DNA of 14,700 nt from JBCCFW01 sp039029535 (GCA_039029535.1 JBCCFW010000179.1:1-14700), one strand, 5' to 3'; counted from the stretch's first letter, positions 6,632 through 14,125 are shown. The notes: generated by a model from the letters alone, not told the origin. Program-made: numbers and translations.

Positions 6632-8015
6632 AGCCGGTTTCTCGGCCCTCCTCCGAGCGCCCATCGAGGCCGTGCTTCTCCAGTCGGTAGAGGAAGGCCT
6701 TGTAGGGGAGATCGAGTAGACGAGCAGCGCGAGCACGATTGCCCCCGGCCAGCTCCAGCGCCTGCGCCAAGCAGCTTCGCTCGTGCTCGTCCCAGGAGAG
6801 ACCGCCGGGTGGGAGACGGAACCCACCGTCGCCCTGGGCCCGCGCCGACAGCTCGTCGGGGAGGTCTTCGACCTGAACGCGATCGTCTTCGGCGAGCAAC
6901 ACGAGACGCTCGACCACGTTGCCCAGCTCGCGGACGTTGCCGGGCCAGGCATGGTCGACCAAGCGCTTCATGAGCGCCGTGCCGAAGGGCTCCACTCGTA
7001 GGCCGTGACGTCGACAGCTCCGCTCGACGAGATGCTTCACGAGCCGCGAGATGTCCTCGCGTCGCTCACGCAACGGCGGCATCCGCACGGACACGACGTT
7101 GAGACGGTAGAACAGGTCTTCGCGGAAGCGTCCGGCCGTCGCCTCGGCCGCGAGGTCGCGGTTGGTCGCCGACACGATCCGCGTGTCGACCTCGACCTCA
7201 CGCGTCGAGCCGACGCGGGTGACCCTCCCCTCCTGCAGCACGCGCAGGAGCTTCGGCTGCATGGCCGGCGGCAGCTCGCCGACTTCGTCGAGAAAGAGCG
7301 TGCCGCCACGTGCTGCCTCGAACTTGCCTTCGCGGCTTCGATCGGCGCCGGTGTACGCACCGCGCTCGGCACCGAAGAACTCGGCCTCGATGAGCCCCTC
7401 CGGGATGGCCGCACAGTTGACCGCGACGAAGGGACCGTTGGATCGTCGAGAGAGAGAGTGCAACGCCCGCGCGGCGAGCTCCTTGCCCGTCCCGCTCTCG
7501 CCGGTGAGGAGCACCGTCGCCTCGGTGCCCGCGAGCTTCTCGAGCCGACGGAAGACCTGCTGCATGGCCGGCGAGCGACCGACGAGGTCGACGAGCTGCT
7601 CACGCTCACCCAGCTCCTCGGTGAGGCGTCGGTTCTCGTCGGCGAGACGACGGGCTCGAAGCGTGCGCTCGACCGACAGCAGCAAGCCTTCCCGCTCGAA
7701 GGGCTTGGCTAGGTAGTCGTCGGCCCCCAGACGCAACGCTTCGACCGCGTGCGAGATCGTGCCGTGCGCCGTCATGAGGATGAACGCCGTCTCGGGGTGT
7801 CGCTCACGAAGCGCGGCGAGCAGGTCGAGACCGTCGCGATCACCGAGCTTCCAGTCGGAGAGCACGAGATCGACCGGCGAGGTCTCCAGCAACTCCAGGG
7901 CGGCGTCCACCGAGGTCGCTTCGGCGATGAAGTACGACTGACGGCGCAAGATGCCGGCGACCAGACGCAGTTGATCGGGATCGTCCTCGACGACCAGGAG
8001 ACGGGCCTCGGTCAT
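6630..8015 (-). CDS. NtrC-family sigma-54-dependent response regulator
   Basis: 461-aa transcription activator with the full three-domain plan. Receiver domain, residues 5-120: acidic pair in VVEDD (10-12), phosphoacceptor Asp54 in LSDWKLG, Thr82 in LMTAHG and Lys104 in LAKPF. AAA+ domain, about 145-375: Walker A GESGTGKE (172-179), Walker B TLFLDEVGE (239-247), second-region RE(D)LFYRL and the WPGNVREL signature. The sigma-54 contact loop reads GAYTGA (219-224) instead of GAFTGA. A Fis-type helix-turn-helix ends the protein (about 422-448, GNRARAARLLDLPYKAFLYRLEKHGL; the position is approximate). Its ATG overlaps the stop of the sensor-kinase gene by four bases (ATGA), so the pair is coupled. 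When phosphorylated it should open sigma-54 promoters. Two such promoters lie near, one before its own operon and one before the secreted-protein gene. Confidence 0.97.
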   Translation of the reverse strand: MTEARLLVVEDDPDQLRLVAGILRRQSYFIAEATSVDAALELLETSPVDLVLSDWKLGDRDGLDLLAALRERHPETAFILMTAHGTISHAVEALRLGADDYLAKPFEREGLLLSVERTLRARRLADENRRLTEELGEREQLVDLVGRSPAMQQVFRRLEKLAGTEATVLLTGESGTGKELAARALHSLSRRSNGPFVAVNCAAIPEGLIEAEFFGAERGAYTGADRSREGKFEAARGGTLFLDEVGELPPAMQPKLLRVLQEGRVTRVGSTREVEVDTRIVSATNRDLAAEATAGRFREDLFYRLNVVSVRMPPLRERREDISRLVKHLVERSCRRHGLRVEPFGTALMKRLVDHAWPGNVRELGNVVERLVLLAEDDRVQVEDLPDELSARAQGDGGFRLPPGGLSWDEHERSCLAQALELAGGNRARAARLLDLPYKAFLYRLEKHGLDGRSEEGRETG

Positions 8016-9622
8016 GCCGCTTCCCCAGCCGGTGACTCCGCACGAACGGGGAGCTCGAGTCGAGCGCGGGTCCCTTCGGGCTCTCGATCGAGAAGCTCGA
8101 GCCGACCCCCGTGACGGCTGCTCACGATGCGGTGTGCGAGGAAGAGACCCATGCCCGCGCCGCTGGACTTGGTTGTGACGTGCGGCGTGAAGAGACGCTC
8201 CCTCACCTCGGACGCCAGTCCCGGTCCCTGGTCGTCGACCTCGATGACCACGAGCTCGTCCTCGAGCGCGGCCACGTGGAGCGTGACCTCCGCTCCGTCC
8301 GGGCTCGCCTCGACGGCGTTGACGACCAGGGCTTGCAACACCGCACGCAGCTCGGCTTCGACGCCGACGAGAGACGGCACCGGATCATCGGCCTCGACGT
8401 TCAGCCGCACGCGACCTCGTGAGTCCTGGAGCACCTCGAGCACGACCGCCTCGGCCAACGCGACGGGATCGAAGCGGGTCTCCGACCCGGCGTCCCCGCT
8501 GCTGGCCAGGGTCAGGAACGAGCGGATGGCGCCATCGATGCGATCGATCTGACGTCGCGCATCGCGGGCCAGCTCGGTCCGTGCGTCGCCCGACACCTTC
8601 GTTCCCGCCAGCTCTTCGATCGAGAGGCCCAGGGCGTTGAGCGGGTTGCGCAAGCCATGAGCGATCCCCCGCGCCACCTCGCCGAGCTCGCTGAGGTGCT
8701 CACGGGCTCGGAGCTTTCGCGCATGGTCGTCGAGCTCTTCGAGTCGAGACGACATGCGGTTGAACGCGGTGACGGCTTCCGCGACCTCACCGTCACCGTG
8801 GACGGGGACCTGCGCGCCGAGACCACCTTCGCCAACACGTCGCGCGGCATCGGCGAGCTCTTGCAGCGGGGCCGAGGCTCGATGCGCCACGACGCCCGCG
8901 ATGGTCAAGCCGACGAGCAAGAAGGCGGCCGAGCCGAGAAAGAGCCGCTTGCGATAGCGCTCCATCAAGCCAGTGATGTCGGGCTGCGCGAAGTCGATTC
9001 GCGTGGCGAGGTCGGGACCGGTGAGCTGGAAGAAGCGCTTCGCGGCCTCGTCCTCGGCGAGCGTGAGACGCAGGGCCCGCTGAATCTGCTCCGTGCTCTC
9101 CTTCATCAGGTCCAGGGTCGGCTCGTGCAAGACGAGGAGCTCGACTTCGGACTCACCCGACTGACGGCCCTGACCCTGCGCTCGTGCGAGACGAAGCGCG
9201 GTCTCACGACGCTGCGCGTCGGTCTCGTTGCCGGTCTCGAGCCACGAGATGTCGTCGCGGAACCAGCCGTGCTCCGACGACCAGGTCAGCACGGTCGCTC
9301 GCTGGCCCCTCGGCATCGTGCTCGCCTCGACCTGCATCTCCTCCTGGAAGACGACGGCACCATCGGCATGGCGGATCGACTGTCGACGATGAGCCCAGGC
9401 ACCTTCCAGAAGGTCCCGCAGCTTCGGTGGCTCACCCTCCGCAGACCCCTCGGCCTCCGTGGGCAGGACGCTGCCGACCATCGCCTCGCCCACGCTGAAG
9501 GCCAGGGTGTCCGCCTCCGACTCGAGATCGCGGGCGAGCAGGCCGGACAACCACCACATCGCGGTGATCAAGAGGGCGACGAGACCGCCGAGCAGGACGA
9601 ACAGTCGGGTGCGTAATGTCAC
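8012..9622 (-). CDS. Membrane sensor histidine kinase, cognate of the NtrC-type regulator
   Basis: 536-aa inner-membrane histidine kinase. Start GTG 9622 is preferred over GTG 9628 because GAGGAG (9633-9628) then sits five bases upstream. A first membrane segment (about 8-29, LFVLLGGLVALLITAMWWL) is followed by a periplasmic domain of roughly 200 residues with no recognised fold. A second segment follows (about 229-247, LFLGSAAFLLVGLTIAGVV), then HAMP (about 249-300) and a dimerisation helix with phosphoacceptor His322 in the variant H-box GIAHGLRNPLNALG. The ATPase domain has N-box VVNAVEAS (Asn435), G1 box DDQGPG and G2 box SGAGMGLFLAHR, all intact. Stop and regulator start overlap (ATGA). 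A -24/-12 promoter sits about 38 bp upstream of the start. The signal sensed is unknown. Confidence 0.96.
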   Translation of the reverse strand: MTLRTRLFVLLGGLVALLITAMWWLSGLLARDLESEADTLAFSVGEAMVGSVLPTEAEGSAEGEPPKLRDLLEGAWAHRRQSIRHADGAVVFQEEMQVEASTMPRGQRATVLTWSSEHGWFRDDISWLETGNETDAQRRETALRLARAQGQGRQSGESEVELLVLHEPTLDLMKESTEQIQRALRLTLAEDEAAKRFFQLTGPDLATRIDFAQPDITGLMERYRKRLFLGSAAFLLVGLTIAGVVAHRASAPLQELADAARRVGEGGLGAQVPVHGDGEVAEAVTAFNRMSSRLEELDDHARKLRAREHLSELGEVARGIAHGLRNPLNALGLSIEELAGTKVSGDARTELARDARRQIDRIDGAIRSFLTLASSGDAGSETRFDPVALAEAVVLEVLQDSRGRVRLNVEADDPVPSLVGVEAELRAVLQALVVNAVEASPDGAEVTLHVAALEDELVVIEVDDQGPGLASEVRERLFTPHVTTKSSGAGMGLFLAHRIVSSRHGGRLELLDREPEGTRARLELPVRAESPAGEAA

Positions 9623-9659
9623 GAGCACTCCTCGGGCTGATGGTGACGGTGAGAAGATA

Positions 9660-9674
9660 GCAAGACGCGTGCCG
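9660..9674 (-). promoter_or_regulatory. Sigma-54 (-24/-12) promoter of the sensor-kinase/regulator operon
   Basis: On the minus strand: CGGCACGCGTCTTGCTA (core 9674-9660), with GG and GC ten bases apart and a single mismatch to TGGCACG-N4-TTGCT. It is almost the same sequence as the promoter at 6508-6522. The predicted start is near 9648, leaving a leader of about 26 nt to GTG 9622. It implies the regulator drives its own operon. Confidence 0.75.
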
Positions 9675-9732
9675 ACCGAGCCTGGCGGAGAGAGCGACCT
9701 CGGTCTGGTGCCGGAAATCGAGACGAGCAGCG

Positions 9733-10701
9733 GTGAGCGATGAGCACGAACGGACTCATTCGGACCTGACCCGACCGTGGCGGCACGGTCTCACCCGCTG
9801 GCAGTGGTGGTCGTGCCTCGGAGTGGGCGTGGTCGGCTTCTTCCTGCTGACCCGCCGGGACGGTGAGGTCCGCTGGAATCCCCTCGAGCTCTGGGACGCC
9901 ATCCTCTGGAGCTACCTACCCCTCCCCCTGCTCATCCTTCTGTTCCTCTACCTGGGCCGCCGGCTGAGCTGGCCGAACCTGCTCCTGGGTAACGTCGAGC
10001 TGCTCCTGGCCAAGTTCACGGTCACCTTCCTCATGATGACCGTCATCTGGGCGGTGGCCGGCCCCCCGGGCGACAAGCTCCCCCGTCGCGAGCCCTCGTC
10101 CAACCGCCCGCCTCCCTCCCACCTGACGCCACCGAGCTCGAGCGACACCACCCGCCGGGTCGGCGCCACGGTGCAGGGCCGCGTGGTCGACGCGACCGGT
10201 CAGCCCGTCACCGACGCGGCGGTCTGGCTCGTCCGCGACGAGGACGCCGATCCCCGACCGGACCCGACGGTGCGTGTTCTCGAGGTGGGTGAGAACGGCC
10301 TGACCAGCTCACCGGCCGTGGTGACGGCCTGGCAGGAGCTCTCGCTGCGTTCTCGAGATGGTCAGCTGCACACCTTGCAAGGTCGCACGCCCGAAGGACG
10401 GGTCGTCTTCAACTTCCCCGTGCTGCCCTCCGAGCCCGAGCTCCGGAGCATCCGCGGCGCGCGGGGGTGGCATCGCTTGAGTTGCACGGTGCACGCCGAC
10501 GAGCCGGAGAGCTGGTTGCTCGTCCTCGATCACCTGCACGGCACGGCCGTGGACGCCGCCGGTCGTTTCGAGCTGACAGGATTGCCCGGTGGTCGTCACT
10601 GGCTTCGGGCCGAGCGTCCGGAAGCTCCTCACTCCCGAGTCGAAGTGCAGCTCCAAGCCGACGACGTGGCGACGGTCGCGCTCGCACTGCCGGCTCCCTG
10701 A
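9733..10701 (+). CDS. Membrane-anchored protein with carboxypeptidase-regulatory/cupredoxin-like ectodomain
   Basis: 322-aa protein of unknown function. It has three hydrophobic segments (about 25-40, 58-75 and 92-110), then a Pro/Ser/Thr-rich linker (112-140) and an ectodomain. The ectodomain opens with GATVQGRVVDATGQPVTDAAVWLV (144-167), typical of carboxypeptidase regulatory-like folds. It continues with a cupredoxin-like part, SRDGQLHTLQG (207-217) and SCTVHADEPESW (250-261), and closes with HLHGTAVDAAGRFELTGLPGGRHWL. This order resembles the single-domain 'methylamine utilisation/plastocyanin-like' proteins (family memory). His213, Cys251 and His254 match three copper ligands, while the usual axial Met is not evident. 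Start GTG 9733 has only a weak ribosome site. The gene is divergent from the sensor kinase, with about 110 bp between them, and convergent with the next gene. Confidence 0.78.
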   Translation: MSDEHERTHSDLTRPWRHGLTRWQWWSCLGVGVVGFFLLTRRDGEVRWNPLELWDAILWSYLPLPLLILLFLYLGRRLSWPNLLLGNVELLLAKFTVTFLMMTVIWAVAGPPGDKLPRREPSSNRPPPSHLTPPSSSDTTRRVGATVQGRVVDATGQPVTDAAVWLVRDEDADPRPDPTVRVLEVGENGLTSSPAVVTAWQELSLRSRDGQLHTLQGRTPEGRVVFNFPVLPSEPELRSIRGARGWHRLSCTVHADEPESWLLVLDHLHGTAVDAAGRFELTGLPGGRHWLRAERPEAPHSRVEVQLQADDVATVALALPAP

Positions 10702-10715
10702 GCCTCTTCGCTCAG
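10698..10715. terminator. Small palindrome containing the stop codons of two convergent genes
   Basis: CTGAGC-ctcttc-GCTCAG, six perfect pairs around a six-base loop. The rightward gene's TGA (10699-10701) lies in one arm and the leftward gene's stop (complement of 10712-10714) in the other. No T-run is present, so its strength as a terminator is doubtful. Confidence 0.35.
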
Positions 10716-11521
10716 ACGGAGACCACGGCGAGCTCGGGTCGTGCGGACCGGGAGCTGCCTTGAAGAGGGAGCTGCACCTGCAGCCGCGTTCCGTGTCCCT
10801 CCTCGTGCTCGATGACGAGGCGACCGTCATGACGTCCGGCGACGATGTCTTGGGCGACGACGAGCTGCTGCTCCACGATCGCGGTTGGAAGCAGTCGACC
10901 GTCGTGCTCGATGCTCACGACGACCCGATCGCCGCGTCGCTGCGTGCTCACCCGGATCCGGCCGCGATCACCGGAGTCGCCGACGCGATCGGCGATCGCC
11001 CGCCCGGCGTGAACGATGAGATGCAGGAAGGCGAGGTTGAGCTGAGCCGAGCGACATGGGAGCAGTGGCAGCTCACCGAGATCGAGGTCGAGATCGGCCA
11101 CGTACTTGTACTCGCTGCGGGCGGCGCGCACGACCGACTCGAGCCCACGGTTCACGTCGGCCGGACGGACCTCGGACGAACAGGGCGGGTTGAGCTCGGA
11201 CAGCGCCCGCAAGGTCCGAACGACTTCGTTGATGCCCTCCACGCAGCGTTCGAGGGCCTGCGGCACGTGACGGCGAAGGTGCTCCAAGTCGACGTACGCC
11301 TCGGCCTGCCGCAAGACGTCGTCCTTCGGCGGCGCAGCGCCGACTTCGAGGACACGCCGGTACTTCTCGACGAGCTCGAGCACGTCACCGAAGGCGTCGT
11401 CGATGAAGTGCAGGCTGTCCGCGAGCTCTTGCACGGGGCGATGAAGCTCACGCGCCAGGCCTGGTGCGAGCTGTCCCAACAGCTCGGACTCACCTTCGAC
11501 TCGATCCTCTTGCCTCGACAC
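10712..11521 (-). CDS. Degenerate stand-alone histidine-kinase homologue (pseudokinase)
   Basis: 269-aa soluble protein clearly derived from the histidine-kinase core of the type whose usual sequence runs G-V-A-H-E-I-N-N-P-(L/I)-Q...F. Here residues 20-40 read PGLARELHRPVQELADSLHFI, so the phosphoacceptor His is Arg24. Helical regions and family landmarks remain (VPQALERCVEGINEVVRTLRALSE at 86-109; EYKYVADLDLDLGELPLLPC at 137-156). The N-box Asn is His171 (HLIVHAGRAIAD), the G1 box DxGxG is EHDGRL (205-210), and the F and G2 boxes are missing between about 213 and 224. The final GHGTRLQVQLPL strand is kept. No sensor or membrane region precedes it. The frame is open throughout, so it is likely expressed but unable to bind ATP or autophosphorylate in the usual way. 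It may be a dimerising regulator or adaptor (inference). Start GTG 11521 has GAGAGG four bases upstream. Confidence 0.8.
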   Translation of the reverse strand: MSRQEDRVEGESELLGQLAPGLARELHRPVQELADSLHFIDDAFGDVLELVEKYRRVLEVGAAPPKDDVLRQAEAYVDLEHLRRHVPQALERCVEGINEVVRTLRALSELNPPCSSEVRPADVNRGLESVVRAARSEYKYVADLDLDLGELPLLPCRSAQLNLAFLHLIVHAGRAIADRVGDSGDRGRIRVSTQRRGDRVVVSIEHDGRLLPTAIVEQQLVVAQDIVAGRHDGRLVIEHEEGHGTRLQVQLPLQGSSRSARPELAVVSV

Positions 11522-11585
11522 GTCACCTCTCGCACCTGGCTGGTCAGCATTGCACCAGCCCCTCTCATCGGCGTGAGAGGCGACG
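11519..11585 (-). promoter_or_regulatory. Leader that can hide the pseudokinase ribosome site (mutually exclusive hairpins)
   Basis: In the leftward transcript, CGTCGCCTCTC (11585-11575) can pair over 11 bp, with one G-U, with GAGAGGTGACG (11531-11521). That partner is the Shine-Dalgarno and the first start-codon base of the pseudokinase gene. The same CCTCTCA (11580-11574) can instead form a 7-bp local hairpin with TGAGAGG (11567-11561). Between them GGCTGG/CCAGCC (11560-11555 and 11543-11538) forms a separate stem compatible with both. No known riboswitch or leader class is recognised. Confidence 0.45.
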
Positions 11586-11587
11586 TT

Positions 11588-11639
11588 CTTGAGGATTCAA
11601 GCCGGTTCACGTGATGGTGACCGTTCAACATCCTGAACG
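11588..11639. promoter_or_regulatory. Cluster of inverted repeats between divergent regulator genes
   Basis: CTTGA-ggat-TCAAG (11588-11601) and CGTTCA-acatcc-TGAACG (11622-11639), with a further GTTCAC at 11605-11610 between them. These share a TTCA/TGAA half-site and lie between the pseudokinase gene and the double-XRE gene, so they are candidate operators for the latter. No convincing -35/-10 pair was found in 11522-11747. Confidence 0.4.
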
Positions 11640-11747
11640 CCGTCGTGGGGGGTGGCTCGCCTTCGCGATCGAACCGATCTAGTCTCTCCACTTCCCGCCG
11701 AGCACGTCCTCCTCTCGATCGGTCCGCGCCGGTAACGGTCGCGGGAG

Positions 11748-13568
11748 ATGAGACGCGCGCTGGGCGGGTTCCTTGCTTGTAAGGGGGTCCGTCCCTTGGC
11801 GACCGGACGCAGTGCCTTGTTCCCCGAGCCAGAAAGCCCGGCCAGGACGCTCGCGCGTCTCGGCTCGGTGCTTCGAGCTGCCCGCGTGCGCGCACAGCTC
11901 TCCCAGGCGGACGTGGCAACCCTCATCGGCGGCAGCGTCTCGACCATCTCGGAGCTCGAGGCCGGCGAGCGCCAACCCCGTCACGCGACCCTCGCCCGAC
12001 TTCTTCGCGCCATCGGCGGGCTCACCGCCGGCGAGCTCATGCTCCAGCCCTGGCCTGCACCGGCTCCGGTTCACTCACCGGCGGCGTGGAACCTTCTCCG
12101 CGAGGTCACGGGCTTCGAGGTCGAGCACGTCGTCGTCACCGCGCGGCAGCGTGACGGACGGGGTGAGACCTCCTTCGAGGCGCGCTCGGTCCGACTGACC
12201 GACAACCGTCCCTTCGACCGCCCCCTGCTCGACTGGATCATCGGCGGTCTCCTGCAAGGACCGCGAGTCCACCCCGAAGACCTCGAAGTTGCAGACGACG
12301 ACCTGGCCGCCGGCACCAAGCTCTTGCGCGAGGGCGACCGCTTCCACGCCTGGACTTTTGGTGACGAGTGGGCCACCAGCGGGTTCGACTACCGTTCGGA
12401 CAGCGCCGAGCCGGCCGCGGAGGCCATCCTCTCGCTCGAGGTCCCGGCCGAGATGCTCACCTTGCGTTGCAGCGCGCCGCCCGAGGGCGGTCAGTGGCGA
12501 CCTCGGCTCCGGATCTGGCCCTCGGCAATCCCTGAGACCGAGCCCGACATCGCGAGGGACCTCTTTCCTCGCGGCTTGAAGATGACGCGCGAGGGCGACC
12601 TCGCGACCGTCGAGATCGGCCGCCCCTTGCCTGGCCTGCGCTATCAGCTCGGCTGGGAGCCCGGTGTCGACGACGGCGACTCCGGCCCGCACAGCCTCGC
12701 CGAGGTGCTCCATCGAGCCCGCAAGCGGTCGGGACTCGGCGCGCGCGCCCTGGCGGAGCGAGTCGGCCTCTCCCACGGCACGGTGCTCAACGCCGAGGCA
12801 TCACCCAGCAACCCGACCTATCGAACGCTCCTCGGTTACTCGCGGATGATGCCGGAGCTGCGGCCCCAAGAGCTGTTCCCGGTCTCGCGGCTCGACGCCT
12901 CCGTCACCCCTGAGGACGCTTGGCTCTACTACCGCGACCTCTTCGGCTTCGAGGCCGAAGAGCTCGTCAAGACGATCCACATCGATGAGCAGGGCCGCAG
13001 CTCGGTGTGCATCGAGACGCACGGCCTCCGCAGCATCCGGGGCGATCTCGGCGACCTCCGAGTCCGCGTCGGCCTGCAGCGGGCGGTGTCCGGCAGCAAC
13101 CAGCCGGCTCTCATCGAGTCGCGTGGTGACGACGGCCCTTGCGAGCGTCTCTGCTTCGAGGAAGGCCCCGAGCAGCACGAGTTCTACTTCGGCGCAGCGC
13201 GGGTCGGCATGGGCCTCTCCCACCGACGGCAGTACGAGGGCGGCGACCCCTACGCGCTGGTCACCGACACCACGCCCGACGATGACCCGCTGGTCGAGGG
13301 TGCGATCCTCGCCCTCCACTTCCCGGTCCGCAGCGTGCGCCTCGAGATCCAGTGGCCCCCGGGCTTTGAGCCGCTTGACGCCAGCTGTCACGCCTGGCCG
13401 GAGGCGCTACCGGCTACGGAAGAGCCGTTGACGCTCTCTCCGCACCTCATCCCGCCCGTCCACGTCTTCGGCCAGGCATCGAGCGGCCGCACCCTGTCGA
13501 TGCGGGTGGAGCTGCCGCTCCCACAGGTCAAGTACGCGATGAGCTGGGTGGTGCCCGAGCGCGACTGA
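11748..13568 (+). CDS. Regulator made of two tandem XRE helix-turn-helix plus beta-rich domain units
   Basis: 606-aa cytosolic protein with an internal duplication. Unit 1 (about 36-305) starts with a Cro/cI-type helix-turn-helix (38-98: SQADVATLIGGSVSTISELEAG). Unit 2 (about 316-603) starts with a diverged one (317-377: GARALAERVGLSHGTVLNAEAS). Each is followed by a similar domain of about 200 residues: GFEVEHVVVTARQRDGRG matches GFEAEELVKTIHIDEQGR; EAILSLEVPAEMLTLRC matches GAILALHFPVRSVRLEI; LPGLRYQLGWEP matches LPQVKYAMSWVVP. The beta-rich domain is not one I can name; it may bind a ligand or mediate assembly. A single chain with two DNA-reading heads should bind as a built-in dimer (inference). 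ATG 11748 has GGGAG abutting it. TTG 11796, with AAGGGGG eight bases upstream, gives a 590-aa alternative. It is divergent from the pseudokinase gene. Confidence 0.86.
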   Translation: MRRALGGFLACKGVRPLATGRSALFPEPESPARTLARLGSVLRAARVRAQLSQADVATLIGGSVSTISELEAGERQPRHATLARLLRAIGGLTAGELMLQPWPAPAPVHSPAAWNLLREVTGFEVEHVVVTARQRDGRGETSFEARSVRLTDNRPFDRPLLDWIIGGLLQGPRVHPEDLEVADDDLAAGTKLLREGDRFHAWTFGDEWATSGFDYRSDSAEPAAEAILSLEVPAEMLTLRCSAPPEGGQWRPRLRIWPSAIPETEPDIARDLFPRGLKMTREGDLATVEIGRPLPGLRYQLGWEPGVDDGDSGPHSLAEVLHRARKRSGLGARALAERVGLSHGTVLNAEASPSNPTYRTLLGYSRMMPELRPQELFPVSRLDASVTPEDAWLYYRDLFGFEAEELVKTIHIDEQGRSSVCIETHGLRSIRGDLGDLRVRVGLQRAVSGSNQPALIESRGDDGPCERLCFEEGPEQHEFYFGAARVGMGLSHRRQYEGGDPYALVTDTTPDDDPLVEGAILALHFPVRSVRLEIQWPPGFEPLDASCHAWPEALPATEEPLTLSPHLIPPVHVFGQASSGRTLSMRVELPLPQVKYAMSWVVPERD

Positions 13569-13587
13569 CCGGACCGAGCGCGACCCG

Positions 13588-13941
13588 TCAGCTGGTCTCG
13601 TCCCAGTGGCCCAGGCGGCTCAGGATCTGCGCCGAATACGACGCCGCCTGCTGAAGCCGAGCATCGAGGAGGGCCGAAGGCGGGACCTCGGCCGCCGCCG
13701 CCTCGAGCCGCTGACGGTCGGCCTCGAGACGCTGGGAAGTCGAGTGGTGAGAGGGCAGCACGGAGGGTGCTGCCGCGAGCTCGCTGAGGAGAGCGGCCTG
13801 CTCTCCGATGAGGACGCTGGCCTGGGAGGCGAGCACGTCGGCCGTGCCGCTCTGGAGCTGAACGTCGCCTTGGCTGAAGAAGGCCGAAGCGGAGTTGGCG
13901 AAGAGGACGATCGACGCCGCGAGGATGAGGTGCCTGGTCAT
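13588..13941 (-). CDS. Small secreted alanine-rich protein of unknown function
   Basis: 117-aa protein starting at ATG 13941 with GAGG upstream (spacing about 10). The signal peptide is MTRHLILAASIVLFANSASA, probably cut before FFSQGDVQ. The mature 97 residues have no cysteine and look almost entirely alpha-helical: two or three amphipathic Ala/Leu/Gln/Glu-rich helices (TADVLASQASVLIGEQAALLSELAAA, then SQRLEADRQRLEAAAAEV, then LLDARLQQAASYSAQILSRLG). No family is recognised. It is convergent with the double-XRE gene with a 19-bp gap and no obvious terminator. Upstream is the candidate replication origin, and two DnaA-box-like sites lie about 85-115 bp before its start, near any promoter it has. 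Longer in-frame starts up to 14253 would remove the signal peptide and run into the non-coding origin-like region, so they were rejected. Confidence 0.78.
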   Translation of the reverse strand: MTRHLILAASIVLFANSASAFFSQGDVQLQSGTADVLASQASVLIGEQAALLSELAAAPSVLPSHHSTSQRLEADRQRLEAAAAEVPPSALLDARLQQAASYSAQILSRLGHWDETS

Positions 13942-14125
13942 GATTTTTCTTACCTCGAAACCGTGCCCGCACCATGCGAGCAAGGGGCTGAGTACAAGGT
14001 GTGTCCGCTTGGCGGTCAGCATACAGAATCCACAGGGCATCCACAGGTCTTGAACATCGATTTCTGAATCGTTCGAGGCGGACCGCACCTGCGCGAACGG
14101 TCTCCTAACAATAGGCCACGTCCCC

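Noticed and set aside
8657..9616. Open frame of 319 codons on the plus strand
   Set aside because: Shadow of the histidine-kinase gene, whose motifs are unmistakable on the other strand.
10589..11614. Open frame of 341 codons on the plus strand
   Set aside because: Antisense to the pseudokinase, whose family landmarks are recognisable only on the minus strand.
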